DNA of 64,000 nucleotides from Methanomassiliicoccaceae archaeon (GCA_003560875.1 PWJQ01000057.1:1-64000), one strand, 5' to 3'; shown: positions 35,832-44,911, counted from the first letter of the stretch. Notes: generated by a model not told the origin, from the letters alone. Numbers and translations: made by a program.

Positions 35832-37001
35832 ATGCTCAGCAATTGTCCATACAACCGACCGTTGAAGGCCGGTGATGTGACGATATACGATTCAACCCTT
35901 CGAGACGGGGAACAGATGCCCGGTGTGGCCTTCAACCATGATGACAAGGTGGAGATAGCCAGGTTGTTGGACGATGCCGGCGTTCCCGAGATCGAGGCGG
36001 GCTTCGCGGCCGTGTCCCGCAATGAGATGGAGGCCATCCGCGACATATCCCGCCTGGGTCTGGACGCGAGTATACTCAGCCTCTGCAGGTCGAGAGTGCA
36101 GGACATCGATTGCGCTTTGGAGGCAGAGGTGGACACGGTACTGATATTCGCAGGCACCTCGGACATCCACAGGCTGTACAAGTACAGCTCTGAGGTCGCA
36201 GTGGAGACCTTGGAAAGTTACGCCACCGAGGCCATAGATCACGCCAAGGCCCATGGGCTGAGGGTCAGCTTCAGTTGTGAGGACGGCACCCGGACGTCCT
36301 TGGAGGTGCTGATGAGGATGTACCGTACCGTGGACGCCCTGAAGGTGGACAGGCTGGGTATAACCGACACCTTGGGATGTGCCACTCCCGAGGCCATCAC
36401 CTATCTGGTGGAGAAGGTCAGATCGGAGTTCAAGACTCCAATCTCGGTTCATCTCCACAACGATTTCGGCCTGGCCAACGCCAACGCCCTGGCGGCGGTT
36501 TCGGCGGGGGCGAACGCCATAACCACCACCGTCAACGGCATGGGGGAGCGCTGCGGCAACGTGCCGTTGGAGCAGTTCGTGGCCGCCCTCAAGTTCCTCT
36601 ACGACTACGACATCGGGGTGGACTGCAGCAAGCTGACACCGCTGTCGAGGAGGGTCGCTGCCATGTCACGCTATCAATGCTCGATCAATCATCCCATTAC
36701 TGGCGAGAACGCCTTCTCCCATGAGTCGGGGATCCATGTGGCGGCGATACTGAACTGTCCTGCCACCTACGAGTACATCGACCCTGAGTCAGTGGGCAAT
36801 GTCCGTCACCTCCGCCTCGGGAAGCATTCCGGAGCCCATATACTGGAGAGCCGCCTGAAATCGATGGGCCTGGAATACACCCGCTCGCAACTGAACATGA
36901 TGCTGGATGAGGTGAAGAGACTGGGGGAGGCCCAGGGCCGTGTAACCGATGAGGAGTTCGACCGGATAGCGAAACGCTGCCTCGGTCTAGATCCCTATTA
37001 A
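35832..37001 (+). CDS. Homocitrate/citramalate/isopropylmalate synthase family enzyme
   Basis: A 389-residue DRE-TIM metallolyase. The signature [14 protein letters not shown], the metal-binding [13 protein letters not shown] and [12 protein letters not shown] are present, and [13 protein letters not shown] follows. The length is that of NifV/AksA-type homocitrate synthases; the LeuA allosteric domain is missing. In methanogens AksA feeds coenzyme B synthesis and CimA feeds isoleucine synthesis; near a nitrogenase-like operon a NifV-like role is also conceivable. Sequence alone does not choose. Overlaps the pyrK end by 15 bp (convergent). Confidence 0.82.
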   Translation: MLSNCPYNRPLKAGDVTIYDSTLRDGEQMPGVAFNHDDKVEIARLLDDAGVPEIEAGFAAVSRNEMEAIRDISRLGLDASILSLCRSRVQDIDCALEAEVDTVLIFAGTSDIHRLYKYSSEVAVETLESYATEAIDHAKAHGLRVSFSCEDGTRTSLEVLMRMYRTVDALKVDRLGITDTLGCATPEAITYLVEKVRSEFKTPISVHLHNDFGLANANALAAVSAGANAITTTVNGMGERCGNVPLEQFVAALKFLYDYDIGVDCSKLTPLSRRVAAMSRYQCSINHPITGENAFSHESGIHVAAILNCPATYEYIDPESVGNVRHLRLGKHSGAHILESRLKSMGLEYTRSQLNMMLDEVKRLGEAQGRVTDEEFDRIAKRCLGLDPY

Positions 37002-37745
37002 TCGTCCGGCGGGGTCCCTCTTGCGGCGTCCGAACTCCGGAAGCAGCCTCAACCGCCCGGAGTCGAAGACCGGGCCATCGACACATACCCTCTCACGGCC
37101 CAGCATGCAAGAGCCGCAGATGCCCACGGCGCATTTCATGTATCGCTCCAAGGAAAGTTGCACGGGTATGCCGCGACGTTCGCAGGCTTGGAAAAGATAG
37201 TAGAGCATTATCTCCGGTCCGCAGGCGATCACCTGCTCGTAACCGCCTTTCTCCATAAGGGTCTCGGCCAACTGCACCGCGTTACCGTGGAAGCCTTGGC
37301 TGCCGTCGTCGGTGGATATCTCGATGACGTTGCAGTAGCGGGACGCCTCCTCCTCGAAGAGTATCTCGTCCGCACTGCGGGCACCGATCACCAGGTCGGC
37401 GTATATCGTCCGCAGCACGGGCATCAGGGGCGCCATCCCCACCCCGCCGCCGACGACCAGGGTCTTCGACCCGTTGAGGTCGAAACCGTTCCCATAGGGT
37501 CCGCGGACAGCGAACCTTTCCCCCGGTCGGAGAGACTGGAGGGCGGAGCTGGCCTCACCGGCCTTGCGGACGGTTATCGACTTCTCCGATCCTATCGAGG
37601 AGACGGACATCGGTATCTCGTCCAGACCGGGCATCCATACCATCAGGAACTGTCCCGGCGACACGTGGACGTCCCAATCGAATGTCAATGTCACGGTGTC
37701 CTTGGATTCCGATCTCCTGTCCTTCACTATGACCGCATCACTCAT
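36987..37745 (-). CDS. pyrK: Dihydroorotate dehydrogenase electron transfer subunit
   Basis: A 252-residue PyrK. An FAD-binding domain (PMSVSS, RGPYGNGFDL) and NAD-binding segment (VVGGGVGMAPLMPVL, ACGPEIMLYYL) precede the [2Fe-2S] site CAVGICGSCMLG...CVDGPVF. It links NAD+ to the PyrD subunit in class 1B enzymes. ATG 37745 overlaps the pyrD stop (ATGAGTGA). Stop is TAG, inside the 3' end of the opposing gene. Confidence 0.92.
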   Translation of the reverse strand: MSDAVIVKDRRSESKDTVTLTFDWDVHVSPGQFLMVWMPGLDEIPMSVSSIGSEKSITVRKAGEASSALQSLRPGERFAVRGPYGNGFDLNGSKTLVVGGGVGMAPLMPVLRTIYADLVIGARSADEILFEEEASRYCNVIEISTDDGSQGFHGNAVQLAETLMEKGGYEQVIACGPEIMLYYLFQACERRGIPVQLSLERYMKCAVGICGSCMLGRERVCVDGPVFDSGRLRLLPEFGRRKRDPAGRLIGI

Positions 37746-38652
37746 GGGCGGCACCTCTCATGCTCCCTATATCAGGATATCCGTAAGAACTCATGAAACG
37801 AAGCAGACCGGCGGTTATGTCCGTGAACACCTCCGGTCCGACACGCCCCACCGCGCTACCGACCTGGAAGCATGACGCACCGGCCATGATGTACTCGGCA
37901 GCATCCTTCCAGTCCTCGATACCGCCCACGCCCACGATGGGGATGTCCAATGATGCGTAGAGGTCGTACACCGCCCTGACACCGACCGGTTTTATGGCCG
38001 GACCGGAGAGGCCGCCGTAACGGTTGGATAGCACCGGTCGGGCGAACTCCGGGGAGATGACCATGGCCTTGAGGGTGTTGATGGCGACCACCGCGTCCCC
38101 GCCGGCGTCCTGCACGGCCTTACCGATGCTGACGATATCGGCGGTGTTGGGCGTTAGTTTGGCCATTACCGGGACCTTGACGGCATCCTTCACAGCGGCG
38201 ACTATCTTGTGCACGGACCTTGGGTCGGTCCCCACCTACATGCCGTAGCCGGAAGCGTGCGGACAGCTGAGGTTGAGCTCGATGCCCGCGGCACCGGCCG
38301 CCTCCATCCGGGATGCGATGACGGCGAAGTCCTCAGCGGAGGCGGCGTATATCGATGCCACCACCGGAGCCGGGCAGGGCATCACGGAGGACAGCTCGTC
38401 GGCGAACTCCTCCATGCCGGGGTTGGGGAGGCCCATGGCGTTCACGTATCCGGTCGGAGTCTCCACGATACAGGGGTTCCTGTGGCCATCGTGCGCCGCG
38501 ATACCAATGGACTTGGTCACCACGGCCCCGGCGCCGGCCTCCATCATACGGAGCAGGGATTCCCCGGTCTCATCAAGTATGCCTGAGGCTAGAATCGAGG
38601 GGTTGGCCATCTCTATGGATGCAATTCTGACAGTGAGGTCGGTCATCGTCAT
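37738..38652 (-). CDS. pyrD: Dihydroorotate dehydrogenase class 1B, with in-frame TAG
   Basis: Two same-frame halves make one PyrD. The first (38652-38239) ends LNLSCPHASGYGM and carries the catalytic Cys; the second (38235-37738) continues GTDPRSVHKIV, then MAKLTPN and the FMN phosphate site VGVGGIEDWKDAAEYI. They are separated only by a TAG at 38238-38236, codon 139. Nothing is missing or duplicated around it, so this is a single-codon interruption. It may be pyrrolysine, readthrough, a nonsense mutation or a base error. Ten genes in the window end in TAG, so TAG normally stops. Start could also be GTG 38655 or ATG 38646. Lies between iscS and pyrK. Confidence 0.8.
38236..38238 (-). other. 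In-frame amber codon within pyrD
   Basis: TAG on the minus strand between GGC-ATG and GTG-GGG; the flanking codons align with uninterrupted PyrD. GAG, AAG, CAG or TGG would differ by one base. Confidence 0.9.
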
Positions 38653-38657
38653 CACGT

Positions 38658-39818
38658 CTATGCAGTCGTCGCATTAAACCGCTTTCCTTCCCTGAGGTTT
38701 GAAATGACGGTCGGCAGCATTTCGAGGACGTAATCCACGTCCGCCTCCGTGGTGTGATGGGAGAGGCCGAGACGCAGGGATGACTCCGCCTGGTTCCAGG
38801 TGAGTCCCATCGCAGTGAGCACATGGGAGGGGGAGGGACTGCTGGCGCTACAGGCGGATGCGGTGGACGCGGCGATGCCCAGGTCACTGAGTTTCAACAC
38901 CAGTTCGGTGCCGTTGACCGCATCGATGCGGAAGTGGGCGTTGTTCGCCAGCCGCGGGGAGCGGTGGCCGTTGAGGTGCACACCGTCCATGGTCAGTAAT
39001 TCGTCGATGAGTCTGTCCCTGAGTAATGCCATACGCCCGTCGGCATCCCTCATCCGGGCATCGGCCGCCAAGGCCGCCTTACCCAATCCCACGATGCCGG
39101 GGACGTTCTCCGTGGATGGTCTCATGCCGCCCTCCTGACCGCCGCCGAAGGTCAGGGGCGCCACGGGAGTGCCTTCACGGATGAAGAGCGCTCCGACACC
39201 TTTCGGACCGTGGATCTTGTGGGCGGAGACGGACAGCAGGTCGGCCTTCAGCGTCCTCAGGTCCAATGGCATGCGGCAGAAGCCTTGGACGGCATCGGTG
39301 TGGAACAGGGCCCCGTGGGCATGGCTTATATCTATCAGTTCCTGAAGAGGTTGTATGGTCCCGACGACGTTGTTGGCGGCCATGATGGACACCAGCACCA
39401 CATCATCCCCCATGGCTTTCTGTAACTCCTCAGGATCCACCAGTCCACCCTCGTCCACCGGCAGCACTGTCAGTGGGTGCCCCTCGTCATGTAGGGCGTG
39501 ACAGACATCGAGGACGGCGGAATGCTCCACCGCCGTGGTCACCACCCTCCCCTTCCGGGCGGAGGCCTTCATGCAACCGATGATGGCCATGTTGTCGGCC
39601 TCGGTGCCTCCCGAGGTGAAGAACAATTCGCTGGGATAGCATCTCAGGACGGATGCCAACTCCTTTCTGGCGAGGGTCATCGCAGCCGCCGCCTCATCAC
39701 CCAACCAATGGAGGCTGCTGGGATTGCCGTAGCTCTCCCTCATGTAAGGGAGCATGTGATCCAGAACCTCGGGGTCGAGACATGTGGTCGCATTGTTGTC
39801 CAGGTAGACCCGTCGCAT
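38658..39818 (-). CDS. iscS: Cysteine desulfurase, IscS/NifS type
   Basis: A 386-residue class I cysteine desulfurase: YLDNNATTCLDPEV at the start, TSGGTEADNMAI, PLP-lysine motif SAHKIHGPKG, and the sulfur-carrying Cys in ASACSASSPSPSHVL. It releases sulfur from cysteine for Fe-S assembly or tRNA thiolation. ATG 39818 matches the family N-terminus; upstream frame continues but is not conserved-looking. It precedes pyrD with only a few bases between. Stop is TAG, followed two codons later by TGA. Confidence 0.9.
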   Translation of the reverse strand: MRRVYLDNNATTCLDPEVLDHMLPYMRESYGNPSSLHWLGDEAAAAMTLARKELASVLRCYPSELFFTSGGTEADNMAIIGCMKASARKGRVVTTAVEHSAVLDVCHALHDEGHPLTVLPVDEGGLVDPEELQKAMGDDVVLVSIMAANNVVGTIQPLQELIDISHAHGALFHTDAVQGFCRMPLDLRTLKADLLSVSAHKIHGPKGVGALFIREGTPVAPLTFGGGQEGGMRPSTENVPGIVGLGKAALAADARMRDADGRMALLRDRLIDELLTMDGVHLNGHRSPRLANNAHFRIDAVNGTELVLKLSDLGIAASTASACSASSPSPSHVLTAMGLTWNQAESSLRLGLSHHTTEADVDYVLEMLPTVISNLREGKRFNATTA

Positions 39819-39893
39819 ACCATGGTCATCGTAACCACGGTAATTATTGCTTATGGGGGAAACTTCAATAAACGGCAACGGAATTGAGGCCAC

Positions 39894-41093
39894 ATGGACG
39901 TCAGGCGCATCCGTGAGGATTTCCCCATTCTGAGGAAAGGGGACATCGTGTACATGGACAGTGCCTGTCAGAGTCTTAAACCCGACCGCGTCATGGCGGC
40001 CATGGATCTCTACAACAACGAGTTCCCCGCCTGTGGAGGGCGCAGTGTGCACCGCCTTGCGAACCGGGTGTCCATCGCCGTTGACGAAGCGAGGGAGCGT
40101 CTCGCAACGCTCATTGGCTCCACCTCTGCCGAGAACGTCATATTCACCAAGAACTGCACCGAGGCGCTGAACACGATCGCCAACGGCCTCGGTCTACGGG
40201 AAGGGGACAAGGTCATCACCACGGACATCGAGCATAACTCCAATCACGTCCCATGGCTGAGATTGAAGGATAGGGGGGTGGGAAGGGCTTTCGCCCCCAC
40301 TGTCGATGGTGTTCTGGACCTCGATGCGTTCCAGGAGATGTTGGACCCTTCGGTCAAGGTCGTCTCCATGGTGCACACCTCCAACGTGACCGGCACCACT
40401 GTCCCGGCGAAGGAGGTCATAAGCATGGCGCATGACAACGGGTCGCTGGTCGTTCTGGACGGCGCACAGCATGTCGGTCACGCCCCTACGGACGTAACCG
40501 ACCTGGATGTCGACTTCTACACCGTATCGGTGCAGAAGATCCTGGGACCCACCGGGGTCGGTCTGCTGTATGGGAAGGAGGACCTCTTGAAGGAGCTGAG
40601 CCCTCTCAGCGTGGGCGGCGGGACCGTGGGCTTGGCCGACTACGGGTCGGTCGAACTTCTGCCCCCGCCGGAGAGATTCGAGGCCGGACTTCTGAACTAC
40701 GCTGGCATAATCGGCGCCGGGGCCGCGGCGGATTATCTGCTGGAGATCGGACTCGATGAGGTGAGGGACCATGAGACCTCCTTGAACCGTAGATTGTGGA
40801 ACCGTTTGTCATCGATGCCCGAGGTGGATATCATCGGACCTGACGACCCCGGCCTCCGGGCGGGCATCACATCATTCAACGTCAAAACGATGGGATCGCA
40901 TGATGCGGCGATGATACTGGATGAGATGGCGGCGGTCCTCGTCAGATCGGGCATGCACTGCTGTCACCCCTGGTTCCAATCGCGCGGGATAGCGGGATGC
41001 GTACGCGCATCCATGCACATCTATAACGACGAGAGGGACGTGTCCAGGCTCAGCGATGCATTGGAGGACATGCTGTCTACCTTCTGCAGATGA
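39894..41093 (+). CDS. Cysteine desulfurase, SufS/CsdA type
   Basis: A 399-residue class V aminotransferase-fold protein. YMDSACQSLKP at the start, TKNCTEALN, HNSNHVPW and the PLP-lysine SVQKILGPTGVG (Gln where His is usual before Lys) mark the SufS branch; the putative active Cys lies in RSGMHCCHPW. It starts 75 bp from the divergent IscS-type gene, so both share one intergenic control region. Whether it is a true desulfurase or a selenocysteine lyase-like relative is open. No sufBC is in the window. Confidence 0.83.
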   Translation: MDVRRIREDFPILRKGDIVYMDSACQSLKPDRVMAAMDLYNNEFPACGGRSVHRLANRVSIAVDEARERLATLIGSTSAENVIFTKNCTEALNTIANGLGLREGDKVITTDIEHNSNHVPWLRLKDRGVGRAFAPTVDGVLDLDAFQEMLDPSVKVVSMVHTSNVTGTTVPAKEVISMAHDNGSLVVLDGAQHVGHAPTDVTDLDVDFYTVSVQKILGPTGVGLLYGKEDLLKELSPLSVGGGTVGLADYGSVELLPPPERFEAGLLNYAGIIGAGAAADYLLEIGLDEVRDHETSLNRRLWNRLSSMPEVDIIGPDDPGLRAGITSFNVKTMGSHDAAMILDEMAAVLVRSGMHCCHPWFQSRGIAGCVRASMHIYNDERDVSRLSDALEDMLSTFCR

Positions 41094-41461
41094 ACTTCCG
41101 TCACGCCGTTGTGTTCGGAAGAGTATATCAGAAAACGGGAGTCATGATCCAATTTTAGCGTCTGGCCTGCGAAGGGGGCCTTGAGCTCCCGTACGAACTC
41201 CCTGTCACCGTTGTCGAAAACCACCATCCCCGGTGACAACTCCACCGTCCAACCGCGCGGGACGATATCCGATCCCGACATCCATATCTCGGCCTCGGTC
41301 CTCGCCACTGAGGATAGGAGGGAATCGAAGGCGGCCGCCAATGTGGACGCCTCTGAGTCCAATCGTTGTTGGGAGTGCATATCCAAGTATGGCGCCAGGG
41401 AGGCGAGGAGCATCAGAGCACAGACGCTGACGGTCACCCGGGACAATGTGAATTCCATCAT
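41021..41461 (-). CDS. Small single-helix exported protein, cassette gene 3
   Basis: A 146-residue protein with one N-terminal hydrophobic helix (VTVSVCALMLLASLAPYLDM) followed by a polar heptad-like stretch and beta-rich remainder, a pseudopilin-like layout without a clear processing site. It overlaps cassette gene 2 by 4 nt, and its 3' end overlaps the opposing SufS-type gene by 73 bp. Family not recognised. Stop is TAG. Confidence 0.6.
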   Translation of the reverse strand: MMEFTLSRVTVSVCALMLLASLAPYLDMHSQQRLDSEASTLAAAFDSLLSSVARTEAEIWMSGSDIVPRGWTVELSPGMVVFDNGDREFVRELKAPFAGQTLKLDHDSRFLIYSSEHNGVTEVHLQKVDSMSSNASLSLDTSLSSL

Positions 41462-41877
41462 ACTATCCGCACCATGACACCGTGGACACCATTCTTTTCG
41501 ACTGCCGTGAGTTCCACCACGTCGCCGTCGTTCAATGTGATCGGATGGTCTTGATGGAGTATGAAGGAGGGGTTCGTCGGTCTCAACGTGCCCATGGCAT
41601 TACCGTCATGCTCGATTATCAGTCCGCCCTCCATCACCGCCAGCGAGGCGGAGGGCGGCAGTGTCAAGGGGACGTGACGTGAGGAACCGTCGCCCTGGAA
41701 GTAAACGACCGTCGCCGCATCCAGAAGGGCTTCGGCCTGTATGCCGCACTCCCGGACGGCGACATCCCGCTCCTGCATCTGCAAGGCGGCATCGGCCACC
41801 GGTATGGAGAGCGACAGTATCAACAATGTCAGCGTGAGCCTCAGGGGCAGGTCTATGACGGCGCGTCTGCACATCAT
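41458..41877 (-). CDS. Small pilin-like exported protein, cassette gene 2
   Basis: A 139-residue protein beginning MMCRRAVIDLPLRL followed by a hydrophobic helix ending SIPVADAAL. The basic pair before a short acidic/hydrophobic start resembles archaeal type IV pilin-like leaders, though signal peptidase I cleavage after ADA is equally possible. The rest is beta-rich with GDGSSRHVPLTLPP. Coupled on both sides by 4-nt overlaps. Confidence 0.6.
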   Translation of the reverse strand: MMCRRAVIDLPLRLTLTLLILSLSIPVADAALQMQERDVAVRECGIQAEALLDAATVVYFQGDGSSRHVPLTLPPSASLAVMEGGLIIEHDGNAMGTLRPTNPSFILHQDHPITLNDGDVVELTAVEKNGVHGVMVRIV

Positions 41878-42350
41878 ATCAGAAGCCCCCGGGCCTCGGA
41901 GTTGCTGCCGTATCCGCTCTTACTCACGGTGACGTCGATCTCCCCCATACTCCCTGTGGTCTGCATACTGAGGGAACTGAAACGGGCGATGCCATCAGAC
42001 CCGGTCAGCGCGTAGACCGCGGAACTGTTGCCGTCGGAAACGCTGCAACCGCTCAGGACCACTGCGGCACCGGACACCGGGTCGCCCATCCTATCGTATA
42101 CTGCGACCTCCAGAGAGACGCCCTCAGCGTAACGAACGCCGTTCTCACCTTCACCCAATAACACATGACCGGGCTCCACTGTGACGGTGGATATGCCGTT
42201 GGGGACGTCTATGGAACCCATCCAGCCTACGATCACGGTGGTGGCCAGACCGGCTATTATCACCAATATCATCAGTTGCAGCGGCAATCCTTCGATGGCC
42301 GCCCGTCTATCTTCACGCAGACACTTCCCGCCAAAAGGAAAACGTTCCAT
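41874..42350 (-). CDS. Pilin-like protein with Ig-like domain, cassette gene 1
   Basis: A 158-residue protein. Residues about 14-45 (DRRAAIEGLPLQLMILVII...GWMG) look like a type IV pilin leader and helix. The outer part (VEPGHVLLGEGENG, VAVYDRMGDPVSGAAVVLSG, GIARFSSL) resembles an Ig-like or carboxypeptidase-regulatory beta-sandwich. It heads a three-gene overlapping unit of small exported proteins, which could be minor pilins or a surface complex. No pilus ATPase is nearby. Confidence 0.65.
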   Translation of the reverse strand: MERFPFGGKCLREDRRAAIEGLPLQLMILVIIAGLATTVIVGWMGSIDVPNGISTVTVEPGHVLLGEGENGVRYAEGVSLEVAVYDRMGDPVSGAAVVLSGCSVSDGNSSAVYALTGSDGIARFSSLSMQTTGSMGEIDVTVSKSGYGSNSEARGLLI

Positions 42351-42394
42351 GACGCAAACAGCCCCTGCAGGGATTAAATCGCTGACAGGTACAT

Positions 42395-42949
42395 CTACAC
42401 TACCTGTCGACCCTCCTCCAGAATCGCGGTGTGAACGACGGTATGCCTCGCCCCCGCCGAGGTCAACAGGCTGCTCTTCAGCTTCACCTCGGCGACGCGC
42501 TGGTTGCCCAGGTCCTCCGGGAGGTCATCGAAGCGCTCCATCAGCCCCGGAATGGGCTGACGTAGCCTTGCCAGAGTGAGGTGGGGGCGGAAGACGCGTG
42601 TCTCGGCCTTGAAGCCGAGAGCGGATGTACCCTTCTCCAGCCTTTCCGATATGGTCTTCAGTATCCCGCCGTCCTCGACGCCCGCCCACACCACGCGAGG
42701 ACGGGAGGGGTCGGGGAAGCATCCGATCGAACGCAACCTCATCGTGAAGGGTTCTATCCCGGCGACGGAGCGGTCCAAGACCTTGCACAGTGACGGGACC
42801 ATCGCCTCTTCGGCCTCACCGATGAATTTCAGAGTGATGTGCAGACCGTCAGGGGCTAGGACCTTGGCACCCTGCACCCCCTTGAGACGGTCGAGCACCT
42901 GCAACAATCCAGGTCCCGCGGGGACGTCCACCGCGTAGAAGAGCCTCAT
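42395..42949 (-). CDS. thpR: RNA 2',3'-cyclic phosphodiesterase (LigT/ThpR family)
   Basis: A 184-residue 2H phosphoesterase. The two HxTx motifs, HITL and HLTL, flank the symmetric lobes, and MRLFYAVDVP is the usual N-terminus. Family members open 2',3'-cyclic phosphates on RNA and can join 2'-5' ends. ATG 42949 chosen because the domain starts there. Stop is TAG. Confidence 0.9.
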   Translation of the reverse strand: MRLFYAVDVPAGPGLLQVLDRLKGVQGAKVLAPDGLHITLKFIGEAEEAMVPSLCKVLDRSVAGIEPFTMRLRSIGCFPDPSRPRVVWAGVEDGGILKTISERLEKGTSALGFKAETRVFRPHLTLARLRQPIPGLMERFDDLPEDLGNQRVAEVKLKSSLLTSAGARHTVVHTAILEEGRQVV

Positions 42950-43025
42950 GGAAGTCAATCGACGACGGCGGACATAATGTTGACTGTTCGAATCCCTTTT
43001 ATATGCCTCTTCGAATCCCATCACC

Positions 43026-43946
43026 ATGGGATTGGTGAGACAGTTCGCCAGCCATGCCGGCTGGTGGATAGGGTGCAAACTGGGCTTCAAGAAGCCTTTG
43101 GTCACCACGATGATAATACATTACGCCTGCAACCTCAACTGCCGCCATTGCAGCATCCAGGGGAATCTTGAACTGCTTCCCCCGAAAAGGAAACTGAGCT
43201 ATTCTGAGCTGGAGGAGGAGATGAGGGGACAGTACCGCCGCGGGGCGCGTATCCTCTATTTCGAGGGCGGTGAGCCCACCATGTGGGAGGACGAGGGGAG
43301 GGACCTCGGTGACCTCATACGCCTCGGCAGGGAGATCGGTTTTTTCAACATCGGTTACACCACCAACGGGACGAACGGCTATCACACCGAATCGGATGTT
43401 ATCTCCATAAGCCTCGACGGTCCGCGGGAGATCCATGACGCCATTCGCAGCGAGGGGGTCTACGACCGCCTCATGGAAGGCTTGAAGACATTGGACCATC
43501 CGGCGGTTTTCGCCAACATGGTGGTGCAGCGGGACAACCTCCACACCGTGAGGGAGGTGGCGGAGATAGCGCAGGACAACCCTTCCATCCGCGGGATAAT
43601 ATTCAATTTCATCACCCCGCCGCCCGACGACCTCAGCTTGACCTTGGAGGAGAAGGCCGCCGTCATCCATGAGATACTGTTGCTCAAGAAGGAGGGTTTC
43701 CCAGTGCTCAACTCCAAGAAGGCCCTCAGGCTGCTCCTGGAGGAGGATTTCTCCAAGAAGTGCCCCTATCACGTATCCGCCTTCGTGCTCCCGGACGGTT
43801 CTCACGCCCAAGGATGCCCGATGGCGGGTACCGAATCCTGCCGCAAGTGTGGGTTCGATGCCGTGCGGGAATACTATCTGGTGAACCGTGGGGACCCTTT
43901 CACCATCACAGAGATGTCAGGAATGTTCGCGCTGACAAAGCGATGA
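43026..43946 (+). CDS. Radical SAM protein with SPASM-like C-terminus
   Basis: A 306-residue protein. The cluster motif CNLNCRHC follows IIHYA, and the FEGGEPTMW segment is the GGEP motif that contacts SAM. Near the C-terminus a cysteine group (CPYHVS, CPMAG, CRKCGF) looks like a reduced SPASM or auxiliary-cluster site. The N-terminus GFKKPLVTTM is like MoaA/PqqE-type proteins of unknown function. Its end overlaps the opposing UbiA gene by 41 bp. Substrate unknown. Confidence 0.8.
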   Translation: MGLVRQFASHAGWWIGCKLGFKKPLVTTMIIHYACNLNCRHCSIQGNLELLPPKRKLSYSELEEEMRGQYRRGARILYFEGGEPTMWEDEGRDLGDLIRLGREIGFFNIGYTTNGTNGYHTESDVISISLDGPREIHDAIRSEGVYDRLMEGLKTLDHPAVFANMVVQRDNLHTVREVAEIAQDNPSIRGIIFNFITPPPDDLSLTLEEKAAVIHEILLLKKEGFPVLNSKKALRLLLEEDFSKKCPYHVSAFVLPDGSHAQGCPMAGTESCRKCGFDAVREYYLVNRGDPFTITEMSGMFALTKR

Positions 43947-44874
43947 TGTAAAGGACCATCGTCAGCAGGCTGACGCCGAAGTACTGCGGAGCGATACGGA
44001 CGTACCACAGTTCCTCCTTGGCATCCATCGTCCTCCAGGAACGGATTACCAACGGTATTGTCAGAAGCAGTATCACGTAGATTGGATGGAAGAGCTGCAT
44101 CGCCGCGAGCAGGACCACGAAGACTGCCTGAATGCCTTTGATCACCGGAACCGCCTGTTCCCGCCCCCCCATCCTGACGGCCAGGTCCTTCTCGCCGTGT
44201 TTCAGGTGCGATTCGTATCCCGACATGGCGTCGACGACCCTCATCAGACCGACGGCCAGGCCGATGGCGAGGGAGAACACGAAGATCTCCCAGCTGAACA
44301 CACCGGACAGGACGTAGTGGGAGAAGAACACCAGCATGAAGAACGATATGCCGACGTTCAGTTCCCCCAGGCCACGGGCGCCCATGTTAACGGGCGGGGC
44401 GGTGTAGAAGTATGCCAGGAGAAGGCCTGCCACCCCAAGGATGATTACTAGGGTTCCGCCGTGCAGCAGTATGGGGACGGCGAGCAGCAGGGACATGAGC
44501 ACCAGGAAGGCCATGACCATCCGCCCCTGCTCCACGCTTATCAGGCCCTGCTCGAACTGGTTGCCGTCCCAATAGACCTTCTTCAGCAACTCGTTGTCCT
44601 TGAAGACCGGAGACTCCTCCAACTTCTCGAAACGCTCCTTCCCGACCTCGACATCGACACCGCTGACGAAGTCGAAGTAGTCGTTGGAGAAATTCACGAA
44701 CATGGCCAGGAACAGCACGTCCAATGGTATCAGCAGGGCGATCAGGTACTCGTTGCTGTAGCGCAGTCCGTAGGCCACACCGCAGATGGAGGCCAGAACG
44801 AAGGGCAGTGTGTAGCTGAACCTCATCACGAGGTTGAGCCTGCGGATGATGCCGATCCCATGGGCTGCGGCCAT
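43906..44874 (-). CDS. UbiA-family prenyltransferase
   Basis: A 322-residue membrane protein with about eight helices. The first aspartate-rich motif is NFSNDYFDFVSGVD. The second is altered: DAMSGYESHLKHGEKDLAVRMGG lacks the usual DxxxD spacing and seems to hold a small insert. The family attaches prenyl chains to aromatics or, in archaea, to glycerol ethers (DGGGP synthase). The MenA-like LAVRMGG end favours a quinone-type relative, but no quinone genes are nearby. Confidence 0.8.
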   Translation of the reverse strand: MAAAHGIGIIRRLNLVMRFSYTLPFVLASICGVAYGLRYSNEYLIALLIPLDVLFLAMFVNFSNDYFDFVSGVDVEVGKERFEKLEESPVFKDNELLKKVYWDGNQFEQGLISVEQGRMVMAFLVLMSLLLAVPILLHGGTLVIILGVAGLLLAYFYTAPPVNMGARGLGELNVGISFFMLVFFSHYVLSGVFSWEIFVFSLAIGLAVGLMRVVDAMSGYESHLKHGEKDLAVRMGGREQAVPVIKGIQAVFVVLLAAMQLFHPIYVILLLTIPLVIRSWRTMDAKEELWYVRIAPQYFGVSLLTMVLYIIALSARTFLTSL

Positions 44875-44911
44875 GAGGCTTGAACGTCCGGAGGATATAT
44901 TAAAATCACCT

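Noticed and set aside
37738-38235. A separate gene for the second half of PyrD starting at GTG 38235
   Set aside because: The half lacks the N-terminal barrel strands, abuts the TAG without a ribosome site, and matches the middle of PyrD; one interrupted gene is simpler.
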